64,000 nucleotides of DNA from contig JBBELK010000052.1 in NCBI GenBank assembly GCA_037783545.1, positions 1,488,001 to 1,552,000 of the forward strand, written 5' to 3'. Source of the stretch: Henricia sp. BOLD:AAB3569. Taxonomy: Eukaryota > Echinodermata > Asteroidea > Spinulosida > Echinasteridae. The notes under the pieces are model-generated. The model was not told where the DNA came from. It worked only from the letters and a program-made list of their open reading frames with translations, and searched no databases. Shown here piece by piece: positions 22,301-29,441 of this stretch. Position 1 is the first letter of the stretch; each line of letters begins with the position of its first letter. Made by a program: the position numbers and the translations under genes.

Positions 22301-24232
22301 ATGTGTTATTTTTCGTACAAAAATCATTCAAATGGCCTGTAAACTATGTTGTATGAATTTTCCTTCATGTACTCACTCTTTGAGATGGAAAGTATTTAAA
22401 GAATGTGTCCTGAATTTACAAAAACAAGATGTAAAATGTAACGGGGGACACCAAAGTTCGACCCCTAATTTATAGAAAGACACCTACATAGTGTTTGTGT
22501 GTGTTGTTTTTTTTTAAATTTTTGCATCAAGGAAATGTTGTGTAAAACCTGTTGCATCATTTTAAAAGGTTTTGTTTATTTATATTGCTACAAAAAGCCA
22601 CAATTTCACATGCCATTTTCCATTACACGCAACGCATCTTTGTTAATACTGCAGACAGTTTTTGGTATTTAGAGACTCCTCTTGAACATAATTATTTTCT
22701 GGAAATAAAGCTCTGGAAAAAATTGCACCCCAATAAAAATAATTCCCTTATCACTTTTGATCAACAGACATAAAGCAAGCTGTTGTACTTAACATGTCCT
22801 TCATTTGTAACTGATACATTGGGGAACTACATCAATAAAACAAAATTGCCTAAATCCCATTTTGTGATTAAAAAAAACAACATTTAATTAAAAAAATGTG
22901 TTTTTTAAAAAACTGGCTACATCCACAAAGATGCAAAGATAAGACAAATTATGGGAGAACGCTTTGAATCCGAGGCATACTTTTTTCAACCCACATACTG
23001 AGACATGCCCTAGACGACTTAAATCAACAACCCGCACTCATGGCTAAGTGATAACCAATATGTGTTTATCCAGAGCCTGTGTATTTTTAACCACCCTCTT
23101 CCCTATTTTTTGACATTTAGAAACGTTTGAGGAAATGGAGTACCAACTCGAACATCCTTCCCTAAAATGGTCAATTTTTTATAAAAAGAATGTTTCAAAT
23201 CTAAAAAAAAAATTTAAAAAAATAAAAACCAAAATATAACGTTTATGCACAAAATGGCCACAGCTATAGGGTCCAGGATATTCTAGATAACTACAAAATT
23301 CATGTATGCCGGGACAATTTCATAAAGCTTTTTACAAAAATGTATTTGCTTTGCAAGAATAAGTTACCAGCCAAAATTGTATGTGAAGTGTATTATGATT
23401 GACTGGTATAACAACTTACGTCACAAACCAAAACATGCCCAGCATTCAGGGTTGAACTCAAGACCATCTCAAGTCAAACACAAGTCCCTGGGTCTTAATT
23501 CAAGTCGCAAGCTATTCAAATGAACTCCAACAAAGGCATTTTGTGCGTGTTCATCCTTTGCTTCTTGTTACTGGACTTGTTAACTGGATTTTATCGGTTC
23601 TGGACTTGTGATGGAATCGACTCCAACCCTGCCGAAATTATGCGCACGCATCATGTTTTACATAGATTTGGTTTAGAAATGAGGTCGCATGTCAAATCGT
23701 CTTTGAAATATGTGACCTTTGGCATCATTATCAAACCAAATTTATGCAAAACGAGATGCGTGTGCGCATAACTACAACCAATTTTCAACAGAGGGCACTT
23801 AATATAATATAGACAAAGAGCACATCGTCTATTCTGCTACTGTCGCCAAAAACACAAGTTCACATAACATTTTGACTGGCAACCCACTTTTGCATTTGGG
23901 TGATTCCATAAATACGGGCCACATTGGCATGAATGGGTAGATTGTACTTTCATGTTGAATTGTCAAGTTACTTCAGTCCACATGTTATTTTTTGAGTTTT
24001 GCTTGTGTCACCAACATCAATTTGTACTAAACAAAACCTTCAAAATTGGTGTCATGAATATTCGTTGTCCTAATTCTGACTAAAAATAGAAATTTCGCCC
24101 TTATTTATAATTCCAAAATTATTTTTTCCTGATAGACCTGGCGAAAAAAGTCTGCTTTCCGACCAGCCAGCGCAAAGTCGCGGCGAAAATATACTCCTCA
24201 CGGAGATCACGACGGAAGTCGACAACCAGTAG
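4230..24232 (+). CDS. DUOXA: Dual oxidase maturation factor (DUOXA-like), nine coding exons
   Basis: Spliced gene: exons 4230-4394, 7148-7205, 10856-10993, 11957-12058, 12749-12902, 13796-14013, 15897-16072, 18594-18703 and 24136-24232. Phases agree at every junction, giving 1218 nt and 405 residues. Known role of the family: a five-pass ER/plasma-membrane protein that pairs with DUOX NADPH oxidases, allowing their maturation and H2O2 release. Seen here: TM1 about 32-48 followed by ILPGIRG (47-53), a family signature; TM2 about 57-75; a large loop (76-195) with glycosylation sequon NIT (116-118) after a YKAF...ADIG...GLNSVNIT block and INYNE (134-138); LWIAEYF (175-181); TM3-TM5 about 199-223, 225-247 and 271-293; then a hydrophilic tail. 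Human DUOXA1/2 share these blocks in the same order. Vertebrate members are about 320-343 residues, so the tail here is longer. The C-terminal end is the least certain part. The symbol names the family; a 1:1 relation to DUOXA1 or DUOXA2 is not implied. Confidence 0.93.
4704..4800. mobile_element. Palindromic TTAA MITE (AGGCACAGGCTCGTC family)
   Basis: Flanked by TTAA on both sides. The arms read AAGGCACAGGCTCGTC and its complement GACGAGCCTGTGCCT, with a GCGTATT/GGAGCT core. Family members also lie at about 10150-10246 (one arm), 17349-17416 (one arm), 34913-35045 and 41667-41799. Confidence 0.75.
6671..7040. mobile_element. Foldback element, arms about 150 bp
   Basis: The left arm (6671-6823) and right arm (6895-7040) are inverted copies: TTTGGTATCACTG...CAATTGGGGGATGTGCA on one side and its complement on the other, with about 70 bp between. 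It ends about 100 bp before exon 2. No coding potential beyond mirror-image frames. Confidence 0.75.
7148..7205 (+). CDS. DUOXA: DUOXA exon 2 (TM2)
   Basis: Encodes residues 56-74 plus one base. The acceptor is the TTTCCCCAG tract ending at 7147 and the donor is TAC|gtgagt. The peptide RWFSFVRFVVAMFIGAGIL aligns with human RLFWLLRVVTSLFIGAAIL, sharing the FIGA-IL core. It is very short and lies about 100 bp after a 370-bp foldback repeat. Confidence 0.92.
7675..8854 (+). mobile_element. PIF/Harbinger-like element, 1180 bp
   Basis: Terminal inverted repeats start GGCCAATGAAATTAGAT and end ATCTAATTTCATTGGCC, and extend to a TTTCTCGTCA/TGACGAGAAA inner part. TTA directly repeats outside both ends (7672-7674 and 8855-8857), matching the 3-bp TWA target duplication of PIF/Harbinger elements. 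No transposase was recognised, so it is non-autonomous. The middle (7900-8470) is richer in G+C than its surroundings and holds a 78-codon frame. Confidence 0.65.
8230..8463 (+). CDS. Small open frame inside the Harbinger-like element
   Basis: ATG at 8230 to TAA at 8461-8463, 77 residues, beginning MNMFSLAVYDEDRCVVKWK and containing an acidic/aromatic stretch (FDELKAGLVDGIDEATEWF). An in-frame Met exists 13 codons upstream at 8191. It has a plausible amino-acid composition but no family I can name; the YDEDRCVVKWK segment faintly recalls the short domain that precedes BEN-type proteins. It may be a captured host exon or a chance frame. Confidence 0.3.
   Translation: MNMFSLAVYDEDRCVVKWKIVDIGDVSDSYSFIQLFDELKAGLVDGIDEATEWFRNRNCALVDTIQEQLGQQRPRNL
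9640..10150 (-). repeat. SINE-like dispersed repeat, interrupted
   Basis: Flanks of the 9763 foldback: CCTACCAGGCGCTCAATGGC before it and AAAGTGCCTTGCTCGAGGGCAC after it. Similar AGTGCCTTGC(C/T)(A/C)AGGG blocks occur at 16745, 37070 and 43520, some next to a B-box-like GGATTCGAACCC on the opposite strand, so this looks like a tRNA-derived family read on the minus strand. Confidence 0.45.
9763..9999. mobile_element. Foldback MITE with CATTGCAAAAACTGGTG ends
   Basis: The 237-bp element has arms of about 60 bp: CATTGCAAAAACTGGTGTT on the left and AACACCAGTTTTTGCAGTG on the right, plus a shared TATATAGATACCAAG or its complement. It is inserted in a SINE-like repeat (9640-10150). Target duplication is not clear. 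Confidence 0.7.
10251..10765 (+). mobile_element. TTAA MITE, family M copy 1
   Basis: TTAA at 10247-10250 and 10766-10769. The left end GGGGAGTATACATTATTGGT mirrors the right end CATATATACTATCT. The middle holds a TTCGCCCCAAAACCA-like array and its complement TGGTTTTGGGGCGAA. The left TTAA is also the end of a different palindromic MITE arm. Non-coding; the apparent frames across it are array artefacts. Confidence 0.85.
10856..10993 (+). CDS. DUOXA: DUOXA exon 3 (first large loop, N-glycosylation sequon)
   Basis: Encodes residues 75-120 plus one base. The acceptor is TTTTTTTGCAG and the donor is AAAG|gtaatt. TAYKAFFRGEIHADIGVKIG and then LNSVNITLK match the vertebrate block SYKAF...ADIG...GLGGVNITL. 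NIT at residues 116-118 is the conserved glycosylation sequon of the loop that contacts DUOX in the family. Confidence 0.93.
10994..11956 (+). other. DUOXA intron 3
   Basis: A 963-bp intron. 11030-11340 is a dispersed repeat that reappears inverted at 40510-41490 (there split by a LINE tail and a MITE). 11440-11470 has a tRNA A-box-like GTAGCTCAGATGGTTAAAGG. 11530-11770 recurs at 36055-36240. Confidence 0.65.
11957..12058 (+). CDS. DUOXA: DUOXA exon 4 (loop)
   Basis: Encodes residues 121-154 plus one base. The acceptor is TGATCTAAG and the donor is TTTG|gtgagt. It contains INYNERFNF, matching the INYNEEF block of vertebrate proteins. Using the next AG, four bases on, would give an immediate in-frame stop, which fixes the acceptor. 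The end of the exon is rich in Gly and Arg. Confidence 0.88.
12059..12748 (+). other. DUOXA intron 4
   Basis: A 690-bp intron with a remnant of the GTTGACAAGA...AACACCACG TTAA family (12085-12210), a degenerate 23-bp tandem repeat of the AATTACCAAATTTT type (12340-12405) and a short end fragment of the 22238-type element (12590-12640). Confidence 0.6.
12749..12902 (+). CDS. DUOXA: DUOXA exon 5 (end of loop, start of TM3)
   Basis: Encodes residues 155-205 plus two bases. The acceptor is TTACCGTAG and the donor is CTG|gtacgt. The peptide has GKPYPILWIAEYFTLDGED followed by YRTAGFYAWIMVW. This parallels GLPDPVLYLAEKFTP and YRLAGHYTSAMLW of the vertebrate proteins. Confidence 0.93.
13034..13418. 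mobile_element. hAT-like element with GACTCG repeats (left of exon 6)
   Basis: The ends are CAGTGCTGTAG and its near complement CTACAACACTG. CTGTACCC is directly repeated outside (13026-13033 and 13419-13426), an 8-bp target duplication typical of hAT elements. The interior consists of GAGTCCGAGTCACGGGTCAC-type repeats around a short unique core. Non-coding. Confidence 0.8.
13796..14013 (+). CDS. DUOXA: DUOXA exon 6 (TM3, TM4, start of TM5)
   Basis: Encodes residues 206-278 plus one base. The acceptor is ACGAATGCAG and the donor is GCTG|gtaagt. Three hydrophobic stretches can be read: the rest of TM3 (LWILSLILSFMVL), TM4 (YFLMMTGGFLWLGNIMW) and the start of TM5 (YGPTFYLCFIA). GPTFYLCFIAG corresponds to the human GPAFWITLTTG position. 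This exon is bracketed by two GACTCG-repeat elements (see findings). Confidence 0.93.
14057..14864. mobile_element. hAT-like GACTCG element (right of exon 6), with nested foldback
   Basis: The ends CAGTGTTGGAGTACTCGG and CTACAACACTG match the 13034 element, and the GACTCGGACTCGAGG tract lies at the right end. A foldback repeat (about 14180-14560, arms ATCTTCTCTCAAAACAAAAG and its complement) sits inside. No clean target duplication. Confidence 0.7.
15186..15500 (+). repeat. tRNA-derived SINE, copy 1
   Basis: The head has an A-box-like TGGCCGAGTGGTTTGG, as in leucine/serine tRNAs, and a B-box-like GGGTTCGAAACTC, followed by CCCTTGAGCAAGGCACTT and a body ending near TTTCCTCACGCTTG. A second copy lies at 32629-32900. 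Non-coding, expected RNA polymerase III ancestry. Confidence 0.75.
15897..16072 (+). CDS. DUOXA: DUOXA exon 7 (TM5 and start of cytosolic tail)
   Basis: Encodes residues 279-337 and ends in phase 0. The acceptor is AAATTCCAG and the donor is CCG|gtaagc. LVAVVSGFIVFIMDIRFP completes TM5 and leads into FFNVDPLADYEETFVYDP, comparable to the FFNQSVDEDPMLEWSPEE tail of a vertebrate DUOXA. The remainder is a low-complexity Gly/Ser/Lys/Asp stretch. Confidence 0.9.
16239..16449. mobile_element. MITE with GGGGCTGTCCAAAGTTG ends
   Basis: The left end GGGGCTGTCCAAAGTTG faces the right end ATGTTGGACGGCCCC. The centre has GAGCGGTCTTGAAAAATACT. Relatives are at 51328-51549, 54838-55069 and 60334-60565. 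Confidence 0.65.
16450..18593 (+). other. Rest of DUOXA intron 7
   Basis: Contains a SINE fragment (about 16730-16830), a half palindromic TTAA MITE (17349-17416) and the left end of a TTAA element (17937 onward, AGGCCCAGTGTATCATTTGC). The remainder is A+T-rich without recognised content. Confidence 0.55.
18594..18703 (+). CDS. DUOXA: DUOXA exon 8 (basic tail)
   Basis: Encodes residues 338-373 plus two bases. The acceptor is TTATTCTTAAG and the best donor is CGA|gtatgt. The peptide is strongly basic, rich in Arg and Ser (residues 346-364), then turns acidic at SEEPDE. I see no homology to vertebrate tails; the call rests on frame continuity, splice sites and position. A weaker internal donor, GCA|gtgata at 18680/18681, would leave in phase 0 and change the last-exon frame. 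Confidence 0.7.
19226..19667. mobile_element. Foldback element, CAGTAAAGGGGGCATTTT type
   Basis: Outer arms CACAGTAAAGGGGGCATTTT and AAATGCCCCCTTTACCGTG, then TTTCTAAAAACCC paired with GGGTTTTTAGAAA nearer the centre. The inner part resembles the foldback nested at 14180-14560, so the two are related. Confidence 0.7.
20465..20749. mobile_element. MITE with CACCCGTTTCATAC ends
   Basis: The left arm has CACCCGTTTCATACTGTACT followed by GAGTCGCGCCGAACTAA. The right arm has TTAGTTCGGCGCGACTC followed by GTACGAAACGGGTG. About 285 bp, non-coding, within intron 8. Confidence 0.7.
20857..21501. mobile_element. Mariner-like long-TIR foldback, 645 bp
   Basis: Starts CAGGGTGTTTTTAAAAAAAG and ends with the complement CTTTTTTTTAAAACACCCTG. 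The inverted arms extend about 200 bp (20857-21055 and 21305-21501) with very few mismatches. TA lies outside both ends, as for Tc1/mariner target sites. No transposase motif in the 250-bp centre. Confidence 0.8.
22238..22493. mobile_element. MITE, TATAAATTAGGGGTCC family, copy 1
   Basis: Left end GGTCTTTATATAAATTAGGG and right end CCCCTAATTTATAGAAAGAC, with GTGTCCCCCGTTAC and its complement inside. About 250 bp. Copies at 33917-34161 and 41166-41411; an end fragment at 12590-12640. Confidence 0.8.
24136..24232 (+). CDS. DUOXA: DUOXA exon 9 (C-terminal residues and stop)
   Basis: The acceptor TCCTGATAG ends at 24135. Joined in phase to exon 8 it adds 31 whole codons ending TEITTEVDNQ and stops at TAG 24230-24232. 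The intron before it is 5.4 kb, so exon membership is less certain than for exons 1-7. A second frame entered at phase 0 (from ACC at 24136) stays open to TAG at 24307-24309 and ends VENPTLEINDA; it would need a different exon 8 donor. Confidence 0.6.
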
Positions 24233-24338
24233 CGACGAACGGAAATGGTCTTCCGATGAAGGCTATGACAGGCGTGGAAAACCCTACCTTGGAAATTAAC
24301 GATGCTTAGAGATTTCATGCAGGTTATTTGGGCCGTAT

Positions 24339-25124
24339 TACCCCTAGAACTATGGAGGATACCTATTCCCCATAGGTACATGTAGAAGCGTGAAAAGCAA
24401 TATGGTTGTGCAGCAATTTTAACAGGCGGACATTAAAACATGGCTAGCACAATAAACAAATGCTGCCCAATTTCCACCAAACTTTGTCTGATAGTACGTT
24501 AAGGATCTCAATAACTGTCTATGGATTTTTTTGCAGAATTTGTCCATATAATTCTTGAAAATCCATCTTAAAACTCAACAGCAGCTGTTGCAACATGTAC
24601 GGTAGGGTTCTCAATAGATTGGTTCCCGATCCCTATAGGTTGGTTCGCTTATTGCGAAAATCTAGGGATCGGTAAAGGGCAGCCATTACCGGGCAGAATT
24701 CTGCCTGGTCACATGGTTATTATTTTTTTTAAGTAAGTGCGCATATTTTGCTTTGACATTTGTAGCGCCCGGCCGTGCGTGTCGAACATATCCAATTAAT
24801 GTAAATAAAGTACATTGCCTAAAGCATAGGGCTTTGCCAAATTAAAAACATAAAACACACAATGCGCACGCGCAAAGACGACTAATCACAGATCAAGATG
24901 AAGCGCCCTTTACCTGTCCCTATATTCTCCTGTGTGGAATATGTGGACGGGAACAAGTCTAGGGTTCTCAAGAACTATCCGACGAAGTTTGGTGGGAATG
25001 TGGCTGCAGGTTATTTCTCTAGCCATGTTTAAATGTCCCCCTGTTAAAGTTGTTGCACAACCATATTGGTTAATCATGCTTCTACCTATGGGGATATGTA
25101 TCCCATTAGTTCTATCTAGGGGTA
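24339..25124. mobile_element. Long-TIR element at the 3' end of DUOXA
   Basis: The left arm (24339 to about 24510) reads ACCCCTAGAACTATGG, CCCCATAGGTA, CAATATGGTTGTGCA, AAACATGGCTAG. The right arm (about 24955-25124) carries the complements in reverse order: CTAGCCATGTTTAAA, TTGCACAACCATATTGG, TACCTATGGGG, CTAGGGGTAC. The centre includes the GATCCCTATA hairpin repeat also seen at 3040-3160. No coding frame. Confidence 0.75.
24451..24456 (+). promoter_or_regulatory. Candidate polyadenylation signal AATAAA for DUOXA
   Basis: A perfect AATAAA lies 219 bp past the chosen stop codon and is the nearest one on the + strand. It lies inside the left arm of the long-TIR element 24339-25124, so the 3' end of the message may be supplied by transposon sequence. 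Confidence 0.4.
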
Positions 25125-25319
25125 CATGGGACCTGTAATCATTGACTAATTAGCAATGAATCAAAATGCTTTTCTTTGTTTGTAAAAGAGCAACTATTTT
25201 TGTATCTGTAAATAACCTTTGGATAACACATAAAAATAAAATAAATGAATGCAATTTGGTATAGTGCATACTGTACATGTATCACCATTGAAATGAAACA
25301 GTGAGATGAGAGAAAAAAT

Positions 25320-25910
25320 GTGATGGGCCTCATTGAGATTTGAACCAGAGACCTTTGACTCTCTGGGCAGCAGCGGCGGCGCTACCCCCCCGGTTTTTTT
25401 TTTTTTTTCCCCAGTTTGCCCGCCCCCAGTTTTTTCCCCGATGGCGGAAATTGAGTTTAATCCCAAACCATTGCACCCAATTTGTTACAATGTTGTTTGC
25501 GCTGTAAATAATAAACTCAATTTCATCCATCATAATTAGCTGGCACCATCAAAAAAGCCCAATACACTTTACTAAATTACATTATAGATTTTTGTTTGCC
25601 CCCCCCCCCCCCTCCCCCAAATTTAAGTTTTCCCCCCCTCTTGCCCACCAGATTAACAGGTCTGGTGCCGCCGCGCAGATGTTCTACCAGCTGAGCTATA
25701 AGGCACAGTGGTGGTATACCCCTCGTGTTTCCCCTATGAACGAAATTCAGTGTTGCAGGGGAGTACAATGCGCACAAATGAAGAACTGAATAAAATTGGG
25801 TTCGTAGGAAAAACCTGAGGGAGTTTACCACTTTGCTCATAACTCAGCTGGTAGAGCATTTGCCCAGAGAGTCTAAGGTTTTAGGTTCAGTTCACCGTAG
25901 TGAAGCTCAT
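25320..25910. repeat. Cluster of tRNA-like SINE fragments with poly-T and poly-C tracts
   Basis: 25842-25910 (+) has an A-box-like ACTCAGCTGGTAGAGCA and a B-box-like GGTTCAGTTCACC. 25660-25700 carries an A box on the minus strand (TAGCTCAGCTGGTAGAAC as complement). 25330-25365 has a complement B box. Runs of T (25393 on) and C (25600 on) separate them. None folds into a clean tRNA by eye, so these are SINE heads or tRNA relics. Confidence 0.6.
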
Positions 25911-25962
25911 ATGATTTGTTTTCCCCATTCCATGTTTGGATCAAATAGGTAAAGTCTGTCTA

Positions 25963-26109
25963 TAGACCGTATCGAATAGCTGCCATTTCGTGGGGCACCT
26001 TTTGTTACTTGAACCGTTCAACAATGGAAGCACAATATGTGCAACCATGCATGTCCGTCAAGGAACAAAGAAACTGCCCCACGAAATGGCGGCTATTTGA
26101 TATGGTCTA
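25963..26109. mobile_element. TA-flanked foldback MITE (TAGACCGTATCGAATAG), copy 1
   Basis: Arms TAGACCGTATCGAATAGC and its complement, extending to GCCATTTCGTGGGGCA, with TA outside each end. About 147 bp. A second copy is at 52053-52190 and a half copy at 1529-1607. The TA target suggests Tc1/mariner mobilisation. Confidence 0.8.
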
Positions 26110-26483
26110 TACTCAATTTAAGGTTAAATTTAAAGAACTCCACTTTATCTGTTTATTATAATGATACACTTGTGCATTCGTTGTTGTTTTTTTTCTTAAG
26201 AGAGACTGTTGTTACTGTTGGAATGTGCCAGATTTACAATGTAGATTGACGTTTATATAGTTAACTGCATGGCTTTCATGCTATGTATGTGGATTGGGTT
26301 TGCAGTCCCTACTTGACTGTGTGAATTTTCCCTCCCACTTCTAAAACTGCAACTCCTTCCTCAAGTTGATAATAAAGTATAGCTAAAGCTAAAACCGTAT
26401 AGTTGATGGCATAAAGGGCCTAATTAGTTGCCGAAGATGCCATAAAATTAACAAGTACTACCAAATGTATTTCAACTACTTAA

Positions 26484-27205
26484 AGGGGCTATGTCACGGT
26501 TTGCGCATGCGCCAAATCCTTTCATATTTTGACACACGTGCGGGCTCAGATGAATGTAGTGCAATTTCGTTACACAACGCCATTAGTGCGTGTGCTATAG
26601 TGTACATCGTGTACTTGGCACGTCCCGCATGGGCAGTGTGTTTGTTCATGAGTGTTTACAATACGCAGAATTAAACTACATTGTGCATCGTGTGCGCGCA
26701 TTTGTTCGAATTGGTATCGCGCGCGCGCGATTGCTCGATCAAAACAAAATCGTACAGCGGTGGCGGCCACTGTGTCTTTCCAAGGACAGAAGGTATGCTG
26801 TAAAATTGCTGTCAGGACCAAATAAGCATGTCAGTTTTGATGGAAAACAAGGTTAAGTAAATTGCTGTATTCAACCATGTCATTCATATCATTCGATGCC
26901 GTTTCTGTCATGTTTTGTCGAGTTTATTGATGAGATGAAAAAAACTCTTTTTAACGACGGCCGCACACACGGTGATGTCGATGTTTGGCGGCTTAAAAAT
27001 ACGGCAAACAGTGCGATTCCAAGTAAAAAGTAATGCATCAGGACATCCTGGACGTTGACAAGTACACCACTGCCAAAATTACTAAAGAATTATAAGGGAT
27101 GGCAAAGATTGAATAGGATATGCAAAACCTGGCGACAAAACTTGAAAAAGTTCGCCACACTTTTTCAAGTTTTGCAGCGCATGCGCAAACCGTGACATAG
27201 CCCCT
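26484..27205. mobile_element. TTAA-flanked element, 722 bp
   Basis: TTAA at 26480-26483 and 27206-27209. Inverted ends AGGGGCTATGTCACGGTTTG and CAAACCGTGACATAGCCCCT are identical, extending to GCGCATGCGC. TTAA targets are typical of piggyBac-type elements. The centre is G+C-rich, with short frames only and no transposase recognised. Confidence 0.85.
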
Positions 27206-27215
27206 TTAAAACCAG

Positions 27216-27703
27216 GGGCCAATTTCATAAAGCTGTTTAGCAGAAAAATTTGCTTAAAATTAGAACACATCATTGGTAATCTCGAAAATTAGAAATGTTC
27301 ACAGATTTACACATAACGACGGTAGTAAACATCCCCTAAAATGGTTTTGTCTAAAGTGCTATAGTTTTGAGAAATGAGTAAAACCATTATTTTTCGTCTC
27401 ATGAGACATAATTTGTTTTCGCCCTAAAAGCCACCCCCAAAATACTTGGGGGCGAAGTGACCGTTTTCTCAAAAGTTAGATGAAGTACAGAGCTGGTTTT
27501 AATCATGCATATCTTCAATCACACAGGGAGATTAAACCATTTGCAACGTTTTAGCAATCATGTGTTCTGCCTTTAATCAAATTTGTTTTCAATATAAATC
27601 TTATATGATGTGTACTATATTTGACTGGTGTTCTGCTATTCTTGCTAAAAACACAAGTTGACAAACAATTTTTTTCTGCTAAACAGCTTTATGAAATTGG
27701 CCC
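27216..27703. mobile_element. Foldback element CAATTTCATAAAGCTGTTTA with nested TTAA MITE
   Basis: Outer arms GGGCCAATTTCATAAAGCTG and CAGCTTTATGAAATTGGCCC. Inside, at 27258-27572 between two TTAA sites, lies a short family M relative (ends AATTAGAACACATCATTGG / CAATCATGTGTTCTGCCT). So the TTAA element is younger than its host. Relatives of the outer element lie at 23305-23420 and 60115-60275. Confidence 0.8.
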
Positions 27704-28415
27704 ACAGGGCACAGTCGGGCTGGTCATGCACTGTCCGGTACCCATCAGTTGAGACAGCATTTTGCGCATAACCAATTAATTGACCAAAGGCATTCGCACT
27801 TGAAAATTATTGCGCATGTCAGGATGACATTTGACCAGTGTAGTTGTGAATCGAACTAGCTCTTCGTGGCATGGGGAAATTGCCCTATATTGATTCTGGC
27901 ATATTACATAGTCTGTAATGTTTATATTTGTATGATATTTATGCAGAGGTTTATCAAAAGTGTAACTTTGTATTGTTCTAACACAGATGTTTGTTTCCTT
28001 TGAAACTATACACTTATATTACCATTTACTTGTTCGTCTTTTTGCATTTGTACACTGTAGTCTAGTACCTAACCCTTTACTTACTTTAAGCAACTAGAAC
28101 AATTCACACAGTCTATGGTTTTTATTGCTGAATTATTGAATAATTGTACTGGTGAAATCTTGATGGCTAGATTAAAGTTAGTTTATAACTCAATCAATGT
28201 AGCAAATTGTACCTGAACTCTGCTTGAAGTTTTCCTTATTAGGGTTTAATTGCCACGTGATACTAAGAGTGCATGTAAACTACATCAGTACATAAGACAA
28301 AGACGCGATTTAAACAAATGCTAATACCAGTATGCACTGGTAATTTCGTTTTGATACAATACATGTATGTTACCGGATTTTTAAAGATGGGGGCATTTTT
28401 ACGAAAAGTGTAATA
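27704..28415. other. Unassigned A+T-rich stretch
   Basis: No recognised gene, RNA or repeat. Reading frames on both strands are short. Confidence 0.5.
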
Positions 28416-29441
28416 CTGGTGCGAAAATTTGAAATTACCATTTGGGAAAATCCACCCCTCAATAATATTTGATCCTCCAATAAAATTTGGTCCCCTTCCA
28501 CCAACACCCCTGCCTTCTCCCCCAATGCCCCCTCCCCCAATGTCCCGCCCATATATCATCCTCCATCCAGTCTACCCTTTCCTCCCTTCCCACCACTCCC
28601 CCCAGGATTGCTGCTACTGTTTAAAAAATCTGTTCATTTACAGTACATTCATATGTCAATTGGCATTACATAGCGTACTGTTTTTGAACAGTACATTCTA
28701 CTTTTGTGTTTTCTTTGTTTGCATACAGTAGACTCAAGGATACCTTGAGAAATCTTCCGCTAGCGGAATATTTTGTCGTAGGTCCGGACCTCGGCCAAAA
28801 TATCTTAAGCATTGAGAAAATTTCTCAAGGAATGCTTGTCACTGACAAGCACGGGTGTCCTTTCACACGATGGCACTTTTGTAAAATTTTCTCAAGCATG
28901 AGAAAATATCTCGAGCCTTGCGAGTTTTTTGGCCTCGTGTGAAAAGGGCTTAATTATGTACATTTTTAATGAGACACAATTATGGTCAGCAGGACACCAG
29001 CCTCACAACTGCATGAGGAATACCAGCTAATGCTAATTTGCATACGAATGCTAACAACCATTCATGTAACCCTACATTAGCGTGTACAAAAGCCCTCAAA
29101 TTCTTAGCTCATTTAAATATTTTGGCTCTGGTGCTAAATTTTGAAATTGCCATTTGGGCAAATCCACCCCTCAATAATTTTTTATCCTCCAAAAAAATTT
29201 GGTCCCCTTCCACCAACACCCCTGCCTTCTCCTCCAATGCCCCCTCCCCCAATGTCCCGCCCATATATCATCCTCCATCCAGTCTACCCTCCCTTCCCAC
29301 CACTCCCCCAGGATTGCTGCTACTGTTTAAAAAATCTGTTCATTTACAGTACATTCATATGTCAATTGGCATTACATAGCGTACTGTTTTTGAACAGTAC
29401 ATTCTACTTTTGTGTTTTCTTTGTTTGCATACAGTAGACTC
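28416..29441. repeat. Local duplication: segments A, B and A'
   Basis: A (28416-28735) and A' (29128-29441) are direct copies differing at a handful of bases and short gaps. B (28733-29130) lies between and recurs at 30452-30849. A has a CCTCCCCCAATG-type pyrimidine-rich tract that makes spurious proline-rich frames. B has CTTTCACACGATGGC facing GGCCTCGTGTGAAAAGGG, so B itself resembles an inverted-repeat element. Confidence 0.8.

Larger units (their letters stand above)
18704..24135 (+). other. DUOXA intron 8
   Basis: The largest intron (5.4 kb). Besides the elements listed separately at 19226, 20465, 20857 and 22238, it has a relative of the CAATTTCATAAAGCTTTTT family at 23305-23420 and long A+T-rich stretches (22500-23300) with nothing I can identify. 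Confidence 0.6.

Noticed and set aside
25577-25840. Glycine-rich minus-strand frame
   Set aside because: Its glycine run is the complement of a poly-C tract and the rest is a SINE head.
25842-25910. Functional tRNA gene
   Set aside because: A and B boxes are present but the arms do not pair cleanly and it sits among degraded SINE heads.
28429-28731. Proline-rich 100-residue frame, and its twin at 29141-29437
   Set aside because: It comes from a CCTCCCCCAATG-type low-complexity tract in repeat segment A; the second copy has gaps that shift frame, so there is no sign of selection.
28706-28942. Identical 68-residue tail in two frames (28706-28942 and 30425-30661)
   Set aside because: The identity comes from the DNA duplication B/B'; the segment has inverted-repeat structure and no protein family is recognised.
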